The notes under the pieces are model-generated. The model saw only the letters and a list, made by a program, of their open reading frames with translations, was not told the origin of the DNA and ran no database searches. This document shows, piece after piece, positions 36,850-46,501 of a stretch of DNA of 64,000 nt. The DNA is from Abiotrophia defectiva ATCC 49176. GTDB lineage: Bacteria > Bacillota > Bacilli > Lactobacillales > Aerococcaceae. Position 1 is the first letter of the stretch. Every line of letters starts with the position of its first letter. Location of the stretch: the NCBI RefSeq assembly GCF_037041345.1, contig NZ_CP146287.1, positions 437,501-501,500 on the forward strand, in the 5' to 3' direction. Position numbers and translations under genes: made by a program.

Positions 36850-36928
36850 ACGTGGTGTAAACTATGAATTGTAGAAAAGTAATCACTAGTTCTAATAGGG
36901 AACAAGGAAACGTTTGGAGTGAGTGAGT

Positions 36929-38437
36929 ATGTTGAAATTTATGCAAGCAATCCAAGCCCATCGTAACTCACAGGTCCTGGCTTGCCAATTGAATCGTTTG
37001 AATCAGGATGCCCAAACACTCACCTATCGGGATATGTGGCTAGCCGTTGACCAATTAGCAGGCTGGTTGCATGAGACCTTAGGCCAGGACCGTTCACCCT
37101 TAGTCGTCTACGGACATAAGCATCCCTACATGTTGGTTTATTTCTTGGCTTGCCTCAAATCAGGTCATGCTTACTGTCCCATTGATTTGTCCATGCCGCT
37201 GGATCGGGTGGCCGCGATTATTGAGAAGTTGGCGCCACCTTTGGTTCTTACGACCGAAGACTTGCCACTAGATTGCCGGCAAGTCACTTTAGCCCAAGCT
37301 CAAGCCCTTGTGCAGGCGGGGAGCTATGATGCGCCAGCTGATGACCTGGCGGTTAAGGGTTTTGAGACAGCCTATATTATCTATACCTCTGGCTCTACTG
37401 GCCAACCTAAAGGAGTCTGTGTCTCAGCCGAGAACCTGGACAATTTCTTGACTTGGTATCTGCCACTGATTCCAGCCCAGCCAGGAGAGAGCCCTGTATT
37501 CATCGGCCAACCACCTTACTCCTTCGATCTGTCGGTCATGAGTGTCTATCCTGCCCTCTGCATGGGTGCCACCTTATACCAATTGGACAAGGGCTTGTTA
37601 AGCAATTATGGGGCCTTATTCGACTGCCTCAAGCAGTCGGGCATTTCCACTTGGGTGTCCACACCGTCCTTTGTGGATACTTGTTTGGCCGATCCGCAAT
37701 TCAATCAAGAACTGCTGCCCCAAGTCAGACGTTTCGCCTTCTGCGGTGAGAAACTTCAGGCCCGTACGGCTCAGGCCCTCTTGGATCGTTTCCCGCTGGC
37801 TAAGGTCTATAATTCCTATGGGCCAACTGAATCGACAGTTATGATGACTTGGGTGGATATCGATCAAGATCTGATTGATGCCTATCCTGATAATTTACCA
37901 GTCGGGCGTGTCCGTCCTGGCAGTCTGGTCAAGTTGCTGCCCCTAGAAGAGGCAGAAGAAGGCCAGGGTGAAATTCAAATCATTGGGGATACGGTCGCTC
38001 AAGGTTATTATGGTCAACCGGAACTAACGGCCCAAAAATTTGGTCAAGTCGGTGGGCAACCTGCCTATAAGACAGGGGACGTGGGTTACTTTGAAGAAGA
38101 CTTGCTCTTCTGTAATGGTCGGATTGACTTTCAGATTAAGTGGCATGGCTACCGGATTGAACTGGAGGACATTGATGCTAACCTAATCAAGCATCCTCTG
38201 GTCAGCCAAGCCATCACCCTACCCAAGTACGAAGGTGATACGGTCAGAAGTTTAGTCAGCTTTGTGATTTATGATCAGGTCATCCAGCAACGTTTCCAAA
38301 CAGTGCGTGAACTCAAGGCGCATTTGAAGCAGACCTTGCCAGACTACATGATTCCTAAGAAAATCGTCTTTCTGGATAGCCTACCTCTTAATCAAAATGG
38401 CAAGGTCGACCGGAAGGCCTTAGGAGGGCTCTTATGA
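36929..38437 (+). CDS. dltA: D-alanine--D-alanyl carrier protein ligase DltA
   Basis: A 502-aa adenylating enzyme that activates D-alanine and loads it on DltC for teichoic-acid D-alanylation. Visible cores are TAYIIYTSGSTGQPKGVCVS (A3), YNSYGPTESTVMMTW (A5), YKTGDVGYFEEDLLFCNGRIDFQIKWHGYRIE (A7-A8) and LNQNGKVDRKAL (A10 Lys). The start is chosen at the ATG 9 bases after GGAG. Its stop overlaps the dltB start. Confidence 0.97.
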   Translation: MLKFMQAIQAHRNSQVLACQLNRLNQDAQTLTYRDMWLAVDQLAGWLHETLGQDRSPLVVYGHKHPYMLVYFLACLKSGHAYCPIDLSMPLDRVAAIIEKLAPPLVLTTEDLPLDCRQVTLAQAQALVQAGSYDAPADDLAVKGFETAYIIYTSGSTGQPKGVCVSAENLDNFLTWYLPLIPAQPGESPVFIGQPPYSFDLSVMSVYPALCMGATLYQLDKGLLSNYGALFDCLKQSGISTWVSTPSFVDTCLADPQFNQELLPQVRRFAFCGEKLQARTAQALLDRFPLAKVYNSYGPTESTVMMTWVDIDQDLIDAYPDNLPVGRVRPGSLVKLLPLEEAEEGQGEIQIIGDTVAQGYYGQPELTAQKFGQVGGQPAYKTGDVGYFEEDLLFCNGRIDFQIKWHGYRIELEDIDANLIKHPLVSQAITLPKYEGDTVRSLVSFVIYDQVIQQRFQTVRELKAHLKQTLPDYMIPKKIVFLDSLPLNQNGKVDRKALGGLL

Positions 38438-39588
38438 CCTACTTTGGCGATGAAAAGTTTGCCCTGATAGCAGCGATTTTCTGCCTAGGCGGACTGGTAA
38501 TTCGTTGGCGTCAGTGGCCAATCAAATATTGGCTGGCCCTAGGCTCCTTGATTATCTATGCGGGTGTCTTCGGCGCAGATTTCCAACATTTGCTTGTCTC
38601 ACTGGTCTTCTTAGCCTTTCAATATGGTTTGATTCAATATCAATTTCGTCATCCCGAGTTTAAGTGGACGGTCTACCTGTCCTTTCTGCCCTTGGTTTTG
38701 GCCAAGTTACATGAAATTTGGCCCATCTACAGCTTTGGCTTTGTCGGCATCTCCTATCTGTCTTTTAAGGTGGTGCAGATTCTGCTAGAGACCCAGGACG
38801 GCCTCATTAAGGAAATGTCCTTGGTCGATTACCTGAGCTTCCTGCTCTTCTTCCCAGTTGTCAGTGCCGGCCCTATTGACCGCTCCAAGCGCTTTGTGGC
38901 AGATACGGAGAAGATTCTGGACTGGAAAGACTATTGGGAACTGCTGGGCCTGGGGAGTTATCGCCTCTTACTCGGGGCTGTCTACAAATTTGTCATTGCT
39001 GCCGTCATTTTCAAGTGGCTGTCGGCATTACAGGTTGGCAATTATTTTTACTATTTGATTAAATACGCCTACGGCTATACCTTCTATTTATTCTTTGACT
39101 TTGCTGGATATAGCCTCATGGCAGTAGGGCTCAGTAACCTCTTAGGGATTGAGACCCCAATGAACTTTAAGCAACCATTCTTGGCCATCGATATCAAGGA
39201 TTTCTGGAATCGTTGGCACATTAGCTTATCCCAATGGCTGCGGGACTTCGTCTTCTCGCGCGTCATGATGAATTTTATTCGTCATAAGCGTTTCAAGACC
39301 CGGCTTAATCGGGCCATGGCAGCCTATATGGCCAATATGCTATTCATGGGCTTTTGGCATGGTTTCTCCTTCCATTATATCCTCTATGGTTGTTACCACG
39401 GGGTTTTAATGGCTGGCTTTGAAGCCTATCAGAAGAAATCAAAATTTTATAAGAAATACAAAAACCACTCCCTCTACAAGCTAGTAAGCTGGGCAGTGAC
39501 TTTGCAATTGGTTGTCTTGGGGATGTTCATCTTCTCCAATAAATTTCCAGAAGTCGTAGGGAAGTGGCTAGGATTTGGACAAGGTTAG
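38434..39588 (+). CDS. dltB: D-alanyl transfer membrane protein DltB
   Basis: A 384-aa MBOAT-family acyltransferase with about ten membrane segments. Family marks are FFPVVSAGPIDRSKRF, DFAGYSLMAVGLSNLLGIETPMNF, FWNRWHISLSQWLRDFVF and the catalytic His in MGFWHGFSFHYILYG. It moves D-alanine from DltC across the membrane. It overlaps dltA by 4 bp. Confidence 0.96.
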   Translation: MTYFGDEKFALIAAIFCLGGLVIRWRQWPIKYWLALGSLIIYAGVFGADFQHLLVSLVFLAFQYGLIQYQFRHPEFKWTVYLSFLPLVLAKLHEIWPIYSFGFVGISYLSFKVVQILLETQDGLIKEMSLVDYLSFLLFFPVVSAGPIDRSKRFVADTEKILDWKDYWELLGLGSYRLLLGAVYKFVIAAVIFKWLSALQVGNYFYYLIKYAYGYTFYLFFDFAGYSLMAVGLSNLLGIETPMNFKQPFLAIDIKDFWNRWHISLSQWLRDFVFSRVMMNFIRHKRFKTRLNRAMAAYMANMLFMGFWHGFSFHYILYGCYHGVLMAGFEAYQKKSKFYKKYKNHSLYKLVSWAVTLQLVVLGMFIFSNKFPEVVGKWLGFGQG

Positions 39589-39598
39589 GAGTGAGAGT

Positions 39599-39838
39599 AT
39601 GGAAGAACAAGTATTAAGCCTTTTAGAAGAATTGTGTGAAGATGAAGTGGTGCGTGAGGATTTAGATATCAATCTCCGTGACGAAGGGCTCCTGGATTCC
39701 TTAGGTTTCGTTGAGATGCTAGTGCGGATGGAAGAAGTCTTCGGTTTTGCAACGGCACCAACGGAGGTCACCTATGAAGAGATTGATACGCCACGTCGGG
39801 TCATAGCCTACGTTAAGAAACGAGTGGCTGCTCTATGA
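39599..39838 (+). CDS. dltC: D-alanyl carrier protein DltC
   Basis: A 79-aa acyl-carrier-like protein; the phosphopantetheine attachment Ser is in LLDSLGFVEML. The start is the ATG after TTAGGAGTGAGAGT; an upstream in-frame ATG lies inside dltB. Confidence 0.95.
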   Translation: MEEQVLSLLEELCEDEVVREDLDINLRDEGLLDSLGFVEMLVRMEEVFGFATAPTEVTYEEIDTPRRVIAYVKKRVAAL

Positions 39839-40995
39839 TTAAAATGAAGGCCTTAGTCTATGCCATTTGCTTAGCGCTTGTCAGCATGATTGGCCTCAAT
39901 GCTTCCTTGTCCGGGGCCTACCAGGTGCCAGATAACAGTATACGTTACGGCCGACAAGTGGAGAAGAACCAGAGTAAGGATATTTTGACTCAGAATATGG
40001 ACGCCCAGACCTTAACAGTCTTCGGTTCCTCGGAGTTGGTCCAAACCTTCAAGGAAAACTTCGACCCTAGCGTGGTCTTCAACTACAAGGACTTTCACCT
40101 GATGGAAATTGGCCGTGGGAATTATCGCAACCTTACCTTGGCCTCCATCTTGGGCTCTGTAGGGGATAATTTGCCCCAACAAAAAGCGGTCTTATTGGAA
40201 TCCCTACAGTGGTTTACCAAAGAAGGGGTACCTGCCAATGCCTTGCTCTATCGTCTGTCTTTTGAGCATGTTTATAATACCTTAAGTAATCCTAAGGTGA
40301 CGGAAGAACACAAACGTGCCTTTATTGATCGTCTGCTAGAAGCCTCGACTCAGCATCCCCAAGTGCACGATGCCTTGGCGCGCTATAAGAAGGCCCTGCT
40401 AGATGAGCCAGATAATTGGCTAGAGAACCAATGGGCGCGGGCTCATTACCAGCTAGATGTCTTCAAGAACAAGATTCGCTATGCCCTAGCTGACAAGGAT
40501 CCTCTGCCATTGGCAGGTGACAAGACACCGGACTATGATTGGGATCAACGTTATAAGACCATTGCTGAGCAAGAAGGGGCAGCAGACAAGACCAACAATA
40601 ATGAATTTCAAGTTGAAAATCATTATTACACCAATGAAATTGGTCAAGATTTAGAGAAGTTTAAGAACAGTGATGTAGGAAAATACGTCACCGATTCACC
40701 AGAAATGAAAGACTTGAACATATTCCTCGACATCGCCCAAGACTTGGGCGTGGATGTCCGTGTCGTCCTCCTACCCGTTAATGGTAAGTGGTATGACTAC
40801 ACCGGCTTCCCTAAGGAAGACCGCCGGGCTATCTATGAGGCAATCAAGCAAGTGCTGGATCAACGTGGTATCAAGTATTATGATTACCAGGATGATGATT
40901 ATGAGCCTTATGTCATGCAGGATATGTTGCACTTAGGATGGAAAGGATGGACTCGCCTTGAAAAAGATCTTTATGAATATGGCAAACAAGATTAA
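39835..40995 (+). CDS. dltD: D-alanyl-lipoteichoic acid biosynthesis protein DltD
   Basis: A 386-aa membrane-anchored protein (TM about 5-25) with an extracellular hydrolase-like domain. It contains TVFGSSELVQ with the catalytic Ser and the C-terminal MLHLGWKGW with the His of the DltD active site. It transfers D-alanine to teichoic acid. It overlaps dltC by 4 bp and dltX by 17 bp. Confidence 0.95.
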   Translation: MIKMKALVYAICLALVSMIGLNASLSGAYQVPDNSIRYGRQVEKNQSKDILTQNMDAQTLTVFGSSELVQTFKENFDPSVVFNYKDFHLMEIGRGNYRNLTLASILGSVGDNLPQQKAVLLESLQWFTKEGVPANALLYRLSFEHVYNTLSNPKVTEEHKRAFIDRLLEASTQHPQVHDALARYKKALLDEPDNWLENQWARAHYQLDVFKNKIRYALADKDPLPLAGDKTPDYDWDQRYKTIAEQEGAADKTNNNEFQVENHYYTNEIGQDLEKFKNSDVGKYVTDSPEMKDLNIFLDIAQDLGVDVRVVLLPVNGKWYDYTGFPKEDRRAIYEAIKQVLDQRGIKYYDYQDDDYEPYVMQDMLHLGWKGWTRLEKDLYEYGKQD

Positions 40996-41122
40996 ATCCT
41001 CCAAAATTCTCCAACTCATTCTGTGGATTGCGATTTTCTATGTATTGATTATGATCCTCGTCATCTACGGATTGGCTAAGGATACTGGAGGCGTGCAGCC
41101 TTACATTTATAGTAGTTTCTAA
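40979..41122 (+). CDS. dltX: DltX-like small membrane protein at the distal end of dlt
   Basis: A 47-aa reading frame beginning inside dltD. It has a basic N-terminus (MANKIKSSKI), one transmembrane segment (about 10-32) and the C-terminus QPYIYSSF. DltX proteins have one TM and end in an aromatic motif near FIYNEF, which receives the acyl group in current models. The same topology and ending support the call. In other Firmicutes dltX comes before dltA, so the position here is odd. An alternative start two codons upstream exists. The ribosome-binding site is weak, so translation may be coupled to dltD. Confidence 0.78.
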   Translation: MANKIKSSKILQLILWIAIFYVLIMILVIYGLAKDTGGVQPYIYSSF

Positions 41123-41129
41123 GAATTAA

Positions 41130-41160
41130 GGACTAGGTCAGCTGATCTAGTCCATTTTTT
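41130..41160 (+). terminator. Terminator of the dlt operon
   Basis: Stem GGACTAG / CTAGTCC with loop GTCAGCTGAT, followed by a T-run. Confidence 0.85.
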
Positions 41161-41240
41161 TATGCCTTAATCGTTTAAGTGGTCCTGCCAAGGCAAAAAG
41201 ACTATAATAGAGCTAAGAAAATAAGAAAAGGGGAAGTGCT

Positions 41241-43145
41241 ATGACAAATAAAGTAGAACGTGATCTAATTAAGACAGACCTCTTCCAGGCAGTCAATGGG
41301 GCCTGGTTAGAAACTGCTGTCATCCCGGATGATAAGCCAACAACGGGTGGCTTCTCAGATTTGGCCGACAAGGTAGAAGCCGACCTGATGAAGGATTTGG
41401 CCGACTTGATTGATCAGCCTGACTCACTGACCAAGATGCAAAAGGAAATGGTTGCTTACTATCAGTTAGCCTTGGATAAGGAGGGGCGCGCTGCTCTGGG
41501 TATGAGTCCCTTGCGTCCTTATATCGAGCGCATCCAAGCACTGACCTCAGTAGCTGACCTGACTGAGTGGGCTAAAACCGGTATTTTAGAAGGCCTACCA
41601 GGGCCCTTCGGCCTAGGCGTCATCCAAGATATGGCTGATTCCAATCGCTATGTGGTGCATTTGGGTCGCCCAGGATTGATTTTGCCTGACCGGACCTACT
41701 ATGAGCCTGATCATGCGCAAGGCCAGCAATTATTGGCAGTCTACCGCCAAGTGGCCTTGGACTTGCTGGCTTTATTAGGCTTGGATGTTAAGGAAGCTAT
41801 GGAATTAGTGACAGCCGGCATGGCCTTTGATGCTCGCCTAGCCCCTTATACCTTGTCTAAGGAAGAAGCGGCAGAATATGTGGTCTTCCACAACCCTCGC
41901 AAGTTGGATCAAGTGGCGGCTTACTCCGACCAAATCGACTTCAAGGCAGTGCTAGAGTCCGTCTTAGGTGGCTTGCCTGAGACCCTAAACGTGGGCGAAC
42001 CTAAATTCTTCGAGGCCTTCAAGCAACTAGTAGATCAAGCTGATTTGACTGAGCTTAAGGCCTGGTTGACCTTGCGTCTGGTTACGGGTGCGACCAGCTA
42101 TCTGTCTGAAGAGGCGCGGGCTATCAGCCATCGTATGACCCAGGCCTTGACCGGTAACCCAGCCATGAGACCTTTTGAAAAATTGGCCTACAGCCATGTC
42201 AATCAAGCCTTCGACCAAGTCTTAGGGGACTTCTATGCCCAACGCTACTTTGGCCCTGAAGCCAAGGAAGACGTGACTCAAATGGTCAAGAACATGATTG
42301 CCATCTACCAAAAACGCCTAGAAACCAAGGAATGGCTCAGCCCTGCCACTCGCGAAAAGGCCATTCTCAAGCTACAGAAAATGGACCTCTTAGTGGGCTA
42401 TCCTGACAAGATTCCGCCAGTCTATGAGGAGTTAGTTGTCGGCGACCGCAACTTCTTCCAGGCTTCTATCTTCTTCACCCAAGTAGCAACTCGCTACAAC
42501 CTCAGCAAGTGGAACAAGCCAGTAGATCGCGACCTTTGGGAAATTAGTGCCAACACAGTCAACGCTTACTATGATCCATCTAATAACTTAATCTGCTTCC
42601 CAGCGGCTATTCTGCAGGCGCCATTCTATAGCCTGCAACAATCAGCTAGCGCCAACTATGGGGGGATTGGGGCCGTGATTGCCCATGAAATTTCCCATGC
42701 CTTTGACAATAATGGCGCCCAGTTTGATGAGACCGGTAGCTTGTCTAACTGGTGGACGGAAGAGGACTTGGCTCACTTCAACAGCCTGGCCGATAAGATG
42801 ATCAAGCTCTGGGATGGGATTCCGTTTGGTGACGGCAAGATTAATGGGACCTTGACTGTCTCTGAAAATATTGCGGATGCGGGCGGTCTAAGCTGTGCCC
42901 TTGAAGCAGCTCAAGCTCTGCCGGATGCTGACTTGGAAGACTTCTTCTTCAACTGGGCCCGCGTCTGGTGTCGCAAAGCACGACCAGAGTATGTCAACCT
43001 GCTTCTCAACATTGACGTTCACTCGCCAGGTGAGTTACGAGCCAACATGGCACCTAAGAATTTGGCGGCCTTCTATGAAACCTTCGGGATTGAGCCCGGC
43101 GACGCCATGTATTTGGCACCTGAAGACCGGGTGACGATTTGGTAA
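41241..43145 (+). CDS. pepO: M13-family endopeptidase, PepO-like
   Basis: A 634-aa zinc metallopeptidase. The zinc motif HEISH is in GAVIAHEISHAFDNNGAQFD (about 478-497), the third ligand region is ENIADAGG, and the substrate-binding NAYYDPSNNLICFPAAILQ precedes it. There is no signal peptide, so it is either cytoplasmic or exported by an unusual route, as in streptococcal PepO. It has its own ribosome-binding site GGGGAAG and a terminator. Confidence 0.93.
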   Translation: MTNKVERDLIKTDLFQAVNGAWLETAVIPDDKPTTGGFSDLADKVEADLMKDLADLIDQPDSLTKMQKEMVAYYQLALDKEGRAALGMSPLRPYIERIQALTSVADLTEWAKTGILEGLPGPFGLGVIQDMADSNRYVVHLGRPGLILPDRTYYEPDHAQGQQLLAVYRQVALDLLALLGLDVKEAMELVTAGMAFDARLAPYTLSKEEAAEYVVFHNPRKLDQVAAYSDQIDFKAVLESVLGGLPETLNVGEPKFFEAFKQLVDQADLTELKAWLTLRLVTGATSYLSEEARAISHRMTQALTGNPAMRPFEKLAYSHVNQAFDQVLGDFYAQRYFGPEAKEDVTQMVKNMIAIYQKRLETKEWLSPATREKAILKLQKMDLLVGYPDKIPPVYEELVVGDRNFFQASIFFTQVATRYNLSKWNKPVDRDLWEISANTVNAYYDPSNNLICFPAAILQAPFYSLQQSASANYGGIGAVIAHEISHAFDNNGAQFDETGSLSNWWTEEDLAHFNSLADKMIKLWDGIPFGDGKINGTLTVSENIADAGGLSCALEAAQALPDADLEDFFFNWARVWCRKARPEYVNLLLNIDVHSPGELRANMAPKNLAAFYETFGIEPGDAMYLAPEDRVTIW

Positions 43146-43162
43146 TCTCAAGATAATAAAAA

Positions 43163-43207
43163 AGCCCCTGACCGATGGCATTGGAGCCATCAGCCAGAGG
43201 CTTTTTT
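43163..43207. terminator. Bidirectional terminator
   Basis: Composite stem: GCCCCTG with CAGAGGC, and GATGGC with GCCATC. It is flanked by A and T tracts, between convergent pepO and the nucleoid protein gene. Confidence 0.85.
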
Positions 43208-43208
43208 C

Positions 43209-44207
43209 TTAGCCGTTAAAGGCATTGACAATGGTTTCGACATTTTTAATCATAACGGAAATAGAGCCGTCTGGATTGTTAATGAACTCAATGACTTCAG
43301 GGTCATCATATAGCTCAGTTGGCACCATGAGCTCGATGCCATTAGCCAGCTTGAATTTCTGCTTAGCGTACTTCTTCTCATATTTAGGCACGTTGTTGAC
43401 TGCAATCTTGGTTGGGACTTCTCTTTTGACTAGGGCCTCACGCGCCGCGTCCTGGGCGCCTAGATTGTCCTTGAAGACCTGGCGGGTAATTTCTTCCGCA
43501 TTAATGACATGGTCCTCTTCTAACTGTTGCAGGATAACTTTTTGAGTAGTTGCTAGGGCTTGATAAGGTTCTTGGTCAAATTGCTTGGCGGTATCGGCGA
43601 CTGCCTTTTTGATTTGCTTGATTTGTTGAGGCGCTGCTTGAGGTGGGGCGATTTCCAAAATACGTTCGGATAGGTAGAGGCAGCGTTTGCCTTCGATGAC
43701 ATATTGCTTCTCTAGAATTTGGTAGTCACCAGTGGCCAAGTTCAGCAAGAAGAATTCCGATGGCATCTGGGTGGGGCTTGGGAGAATGGCGTGGTGCATG
43801 ACCAGTTGATTGACTAATTGGGATTCGGCCGAGAGAAAATGGGTGACCTGACTAGAGTAGTCCAGTCGTATCAGGCCGAAATAGCGCTGTTCATGGTCGT
43901 CGCTAGCCTCGAAAAAGAGGTAGTCAGCAGCGGCGATTTCTTCTGCTGGCCCAATCAAGTCAAAGAGCTTATCGGCCAGACTGCTAGATTTGTCAATCAG
44001 GCTGGCTTGGTCATCCTTGAGACTAGCCCAGAGGGCGTTGTCCGCTTCTAGCTTGGCGCGTTTGGGTTCTGCCTTTTGGACCTTGGTCAGGAGCTTATCC
44101 AGGTAGGTCCGAATCAGGGGCGAGGATAAGTCCATGGCTTCCTGGGACAGGAAGAGACTACCAGCATCCTTATCCAGGATGTGGAGAATGGCTTGGTGAA
44201 TGTACAT
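43209..44207 (-). CDS. Nucleoid-associated protein (NdpA/YejK-like)
   Basis: A 332-aa protein of the 37-kDa nucleoid-associated family: MYIHQAILHILDKDAG at the front, LFDLIGPAEEIAAADYLFFEASDDHEQRYFGLIRLDYSS in the middle and a C-terminal domain near GIELMVPTELYDDPE. The role is thought to be DNA binding in the nucleoid, but its detail is unknown. Single gene between two terminators. Confidence 0.85.
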   Translation of the reverse strand: MYIHQAILHILDKDAGSLFLSQEAMDLSSPLIRTYLDKLLTKVQKAEPKRAKLEADNALWASLKDDQASLIDKSSSLADKLFDLIGPAEEIAAADYLFFEASDDHEQRYFGLIRLDYSSQVTHFLSAESQLVNQLVMHHAILPSPTQMPSEFFLLNLATGDYQILEKQYVIEGKRCLYLSERILEIAPPQAAPQQIKQIKKAVADTAKQFDQEPYQALATTQKVILQQLEEDHVINAEEITRQVFKDNLGAQDAAREALVKREVPTKIAVNNVPKYEKKYAKQKFKLANGIELMVPTELYDDPEVIEFINNPDGSISVMIKNVETIVNAFNG

Positions 44208-44232
44208 GTTTGGGGAATCCTTTCTAGTGAAG

Positions 44233-44253
44233 AAAAAGGGGGCAGAAGCCCCC
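44233..44253 (-). terminator. Terminator after the ATP-grasp gene
   Basis: Stem GGGGGC / GCCCCC with a short loop, then five T on the minus strand. Confidence 0.8.
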
Positions 44254-44268
44254 TAATGTTTGAGATGC

Positions 44269-45435
44269 TTAGACGCGTTGGCCGACAAAACGGACCATAT
44301 CATCAACAACTTGACGGGAAGGGGTCGTCATGACATAGAGACTGTCCCCAAGTAAATCAGCGAAAGCCTGCGGAATGCGGGCAGTCATCTTGATCTGATC
44401 AGCGAATCGATCCAGGATGTCTTGGTGGCTGGCCACATAAGTATGCTCATCGCGACGGGCTACCGCCAGGCAGTAGCGACCATGGGCGGTCTGCTTTGGC
44501 AGTTCTTGGCCTGTCACTAGCTTAGCCCAATAATCGTAGAGGTCAATATCATGGGCATAGTTGTAGATGTCGATACAGAAGCCACCGGCTGGGCGGTTGT
44601 TGTATTCAATGGCGATAAAGTCATCGTCCGGCGTCCGGAAGAATTCGATATGGAAGAAGCGTTCCTTCATGCCAAAGGACTTGATGATGGCATGGCCATA
44701 TTCACGCAACTTAGGATGGAGTTCCTTCTCAATATAGAAGGCATTGTCCTTACGCTCCAAGACTAATTCCAGTGGTGGATAGTAGTAGGTCAGACCGGTT
44801 TCGAAGACAATATTGCCCTCGGCATCAATCAGACCATCAAAAGTCGTCACCGTTGGATAGGAGACAAACTGCTCCAGGAAGTAAGGAGTGGACTCGCCCC
44901 AAGTAGCCTTGAATTGGGCCACATCTTCTGGCGTCATGAGCTTGTAGGTAGCGGCAGCCCCCACGCCATTATCGGGTTTAGCAATCAGCGGCAGGCCTAG
45001 GTCTTGGACGGCGGCATCGATTTCTGAAGTCTGGCTAACCACGCGACCGTCCACGACCGGTACGCCGGCCTTGCGGAAGTAATCCTTCATAACAGACTTG
45101 TACTTGGTCTTAGTCAAGTCTTGGGGTTTGACGCCAAAGATATTGAACTGCTGGCGCAAGCCGGCATCCAATTCCAGCCAGTATTCATTGTGGGACTCAA
45201 TACGGTCGATTGGTCCATACTTGTGGAAGAAGAAGGCAACCGCACGAGTGACTTGATCCAGGTCTTCCAGATTATCCACCCGGAAGTATTCAGTCAGAGT
45301 CGCTTTGAGCTCATCGTTGAGTTGGTCATAAGGTTCCTGGCCAATCCCTAGGACATTGACGCCATGTTGGCGTAACTTATAGGAAAAGGGTTGGAAGTTA
45401 GCAGGGTAGTAGGGAGAAATAACAATATAGTTCAT
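44269..45435 (-). CDS. ATP-grasp ligase of unknown substrate
   Basis: A 388-aa enzyme. The N-terminal pre-ATP-grasp domain (about 1-115) begins YIVISPYYPANFQPFSYKLRQHGVNVLGIG. The ATP-grasp domain (about 120-320) has KYKSVMKDYFRKAGVPV, GLPLIAKPDNGVGAAATYKL and the metal residues in FFHIEFFRTPDDDFIAIEYNNRPAGG. It should join a carboxylate to an amine or thiol with ATP. The esterase gene 40 bp upstream is transcribed with it; the pair may make or break one conjugate. No known pathway gene is next to it. Confidence 0.85.
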   Translation of the reverse strand: MNYIVISPYYPANFQPFSYKLRQHGVNVLGIGQEPYDQLNDELKATLTEYFRVDNLEDLDQVTRAVAFFFHKYGPIDRIESHNEYWLELDAGLRQQFNIFGVKPQDLTKTKYKSVMKDYFRKAGVPVVDGRVVSQTSEIDAAVQDLGLPLIAKPDNGVGAAATYKLMTPEDVAQFKATWGESTPYFLEQFVSYPTVTTFDGLIDAEGNIVFETGLTYYYPPLELVLERKDNAFYIEKELHPKLREYGHAIIKSFGMKERFFHIEFFRTPDDDFIAIEYNNRPAGGFCIDIYNYAHDIDLYDYWAKLVTGQELPKQTAHGRYCLAVARRDEHTYVASHQDILDRFADQIKMTARIPQAFADLLGDSLYVMTTPSRQVVDDMVRFVGQRV

Positions 45436-45475
45436 AGGGAATCCATCCTTTCTGCTAGGGTCAGGGGCCTTTAGC

Positions 45476-46306
45476 CTACCATTCTTCGCTTAGGAAACGT
45501 AGGCAATCGGGTAGATAGGTTGCCCAGGCCTCTTCACTGTGGGTGGCATCAGCCGCAATAATCAGCTGGAGTCGGTCCTGGGGCATGCCGCCAGCCAGTA
45601 ATTGTTGATAGTAGCTGAGGGAGGCGTTGATGTAGATTTGCTTCATGTTACCGTGGGTCAGGTCGCGGTCGGTGTCGTCTCCTTCTTGGGTCCCCACTTG
45701 GATAAAGATGCGTTGGCTAGGGTCTAGCTTTTGGCGGCTAATGTAGCGATTGAAGGCTTCGACTGTTAACCAGGAGGCACTAGAGAAGACCCCAAGGTTA
45801 CCAATTTGGTCCGCGTATTCCAAGCCCATAAATTGGGTGATATTGCCGCCCAAGGAAGAGCCGGCCATGGCTGTGTGGCGTTTGTCAGGCTTGGTCCGGT
45901 AGTGGCTATCGATGAAAGGTTTGACCACATTCATCACGAAGTCAGCATAATTCAGGCCCTTGCCCCCAAGGCGCATTCCTTCAGGAATCGGGGTGTTGGT
46001 GAAAGGCCAAGGTGAATATTCGTTGAGGCGGTTTTCGTTATCATTGTCAATCCCGACCACAATCATTTGGGGGATGTCAGGATTCTTCTTGATGGCTGGA
46101 ATGATTTTCCAGGAGTGGCCACTGAAGGATTCGCGGCTGTAGAAGACATTCTGGCCGTCATGGAAGTAGAGAACAGGGTAGGACTTGTTCTCATTCTTCT
46201 GGTAATCCTTAGGTAGGAGGACCCGAATACGGCGAGGCTTGTTGGTGTATGGGACAGTTAGTTCATGGGTATGCATTTCTAGGTAAAAATAGGCTGCGTG
46301 ATGCAT
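45476..46306 (-). CDS. Alpha/beta hydrolase esterase (esterase D / Fes-like)
   Basis: A 276-aa hydrolase with the nucleophile Ser in AMAGSSLGGNITQFM (GxSxG, about residue 150), an Asp region near GTQEGDDTD and His in ADATHSEEAW. The front YPVLYFHDGQNVF is typical of the putative-esterase (Fes/esterase D) family. There is no signal peptide, so it acts in the cytoplasm. The first ATG follows AAAGGAG by 7 bases. It is co-transcribed with the ATP-grasp gene; the substrate is unknown. Confidence 0.85.
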   Translation of the reverse strand: MHHAAYFYLEMHTHELTVPYTNKPRRIRVLLPKDYQKNENKSYPVLYFHDGQNVFYSRESFSGHSWKIIPAIKKNPDIPQMIVVGIDNDNENRLNEYSPWPFTNTPIPEGMRLGGKGLNYADFVMNVVKPFIDSHYRTKPDKRHTAMAGSSLGGNITQFMGLEYADQIGNLGVFSSASWLTVEAFNRYISRQKLDPSQRIFIQVGTQEGDDTDRDLTHGNMKQIYINASLSYYQQLLAGGMPQDRLQLIIAADATHSEEAWATYLPDCLRFLSEEW

Positions 46307-46501
46307 GGCAGGGCTCCTTTCTTAGTCCTCCATATTTTAACATGAAGCCAGGGTCTAGGCTAGGAATTTTTGGCCGGGTCAAGCCTTGAGAATATAAAGA
46401 AAGTGTGAAGAAGGCTAGAAAGTTCTAGGATGAGGCCAAAACGTAGGCTTAAAGGGACTTAATTCTATCCCAAAAGATAGTAAGTCTGCAAGAAGTGCCT
46501 A

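Noticed and set aside
36863-36925. A 20-codon frame just before dltA as the missing dltX
   Set aside because: It has no transmembrane segment and no DltX-like C-terminus; the frame at 40979 fits far better.
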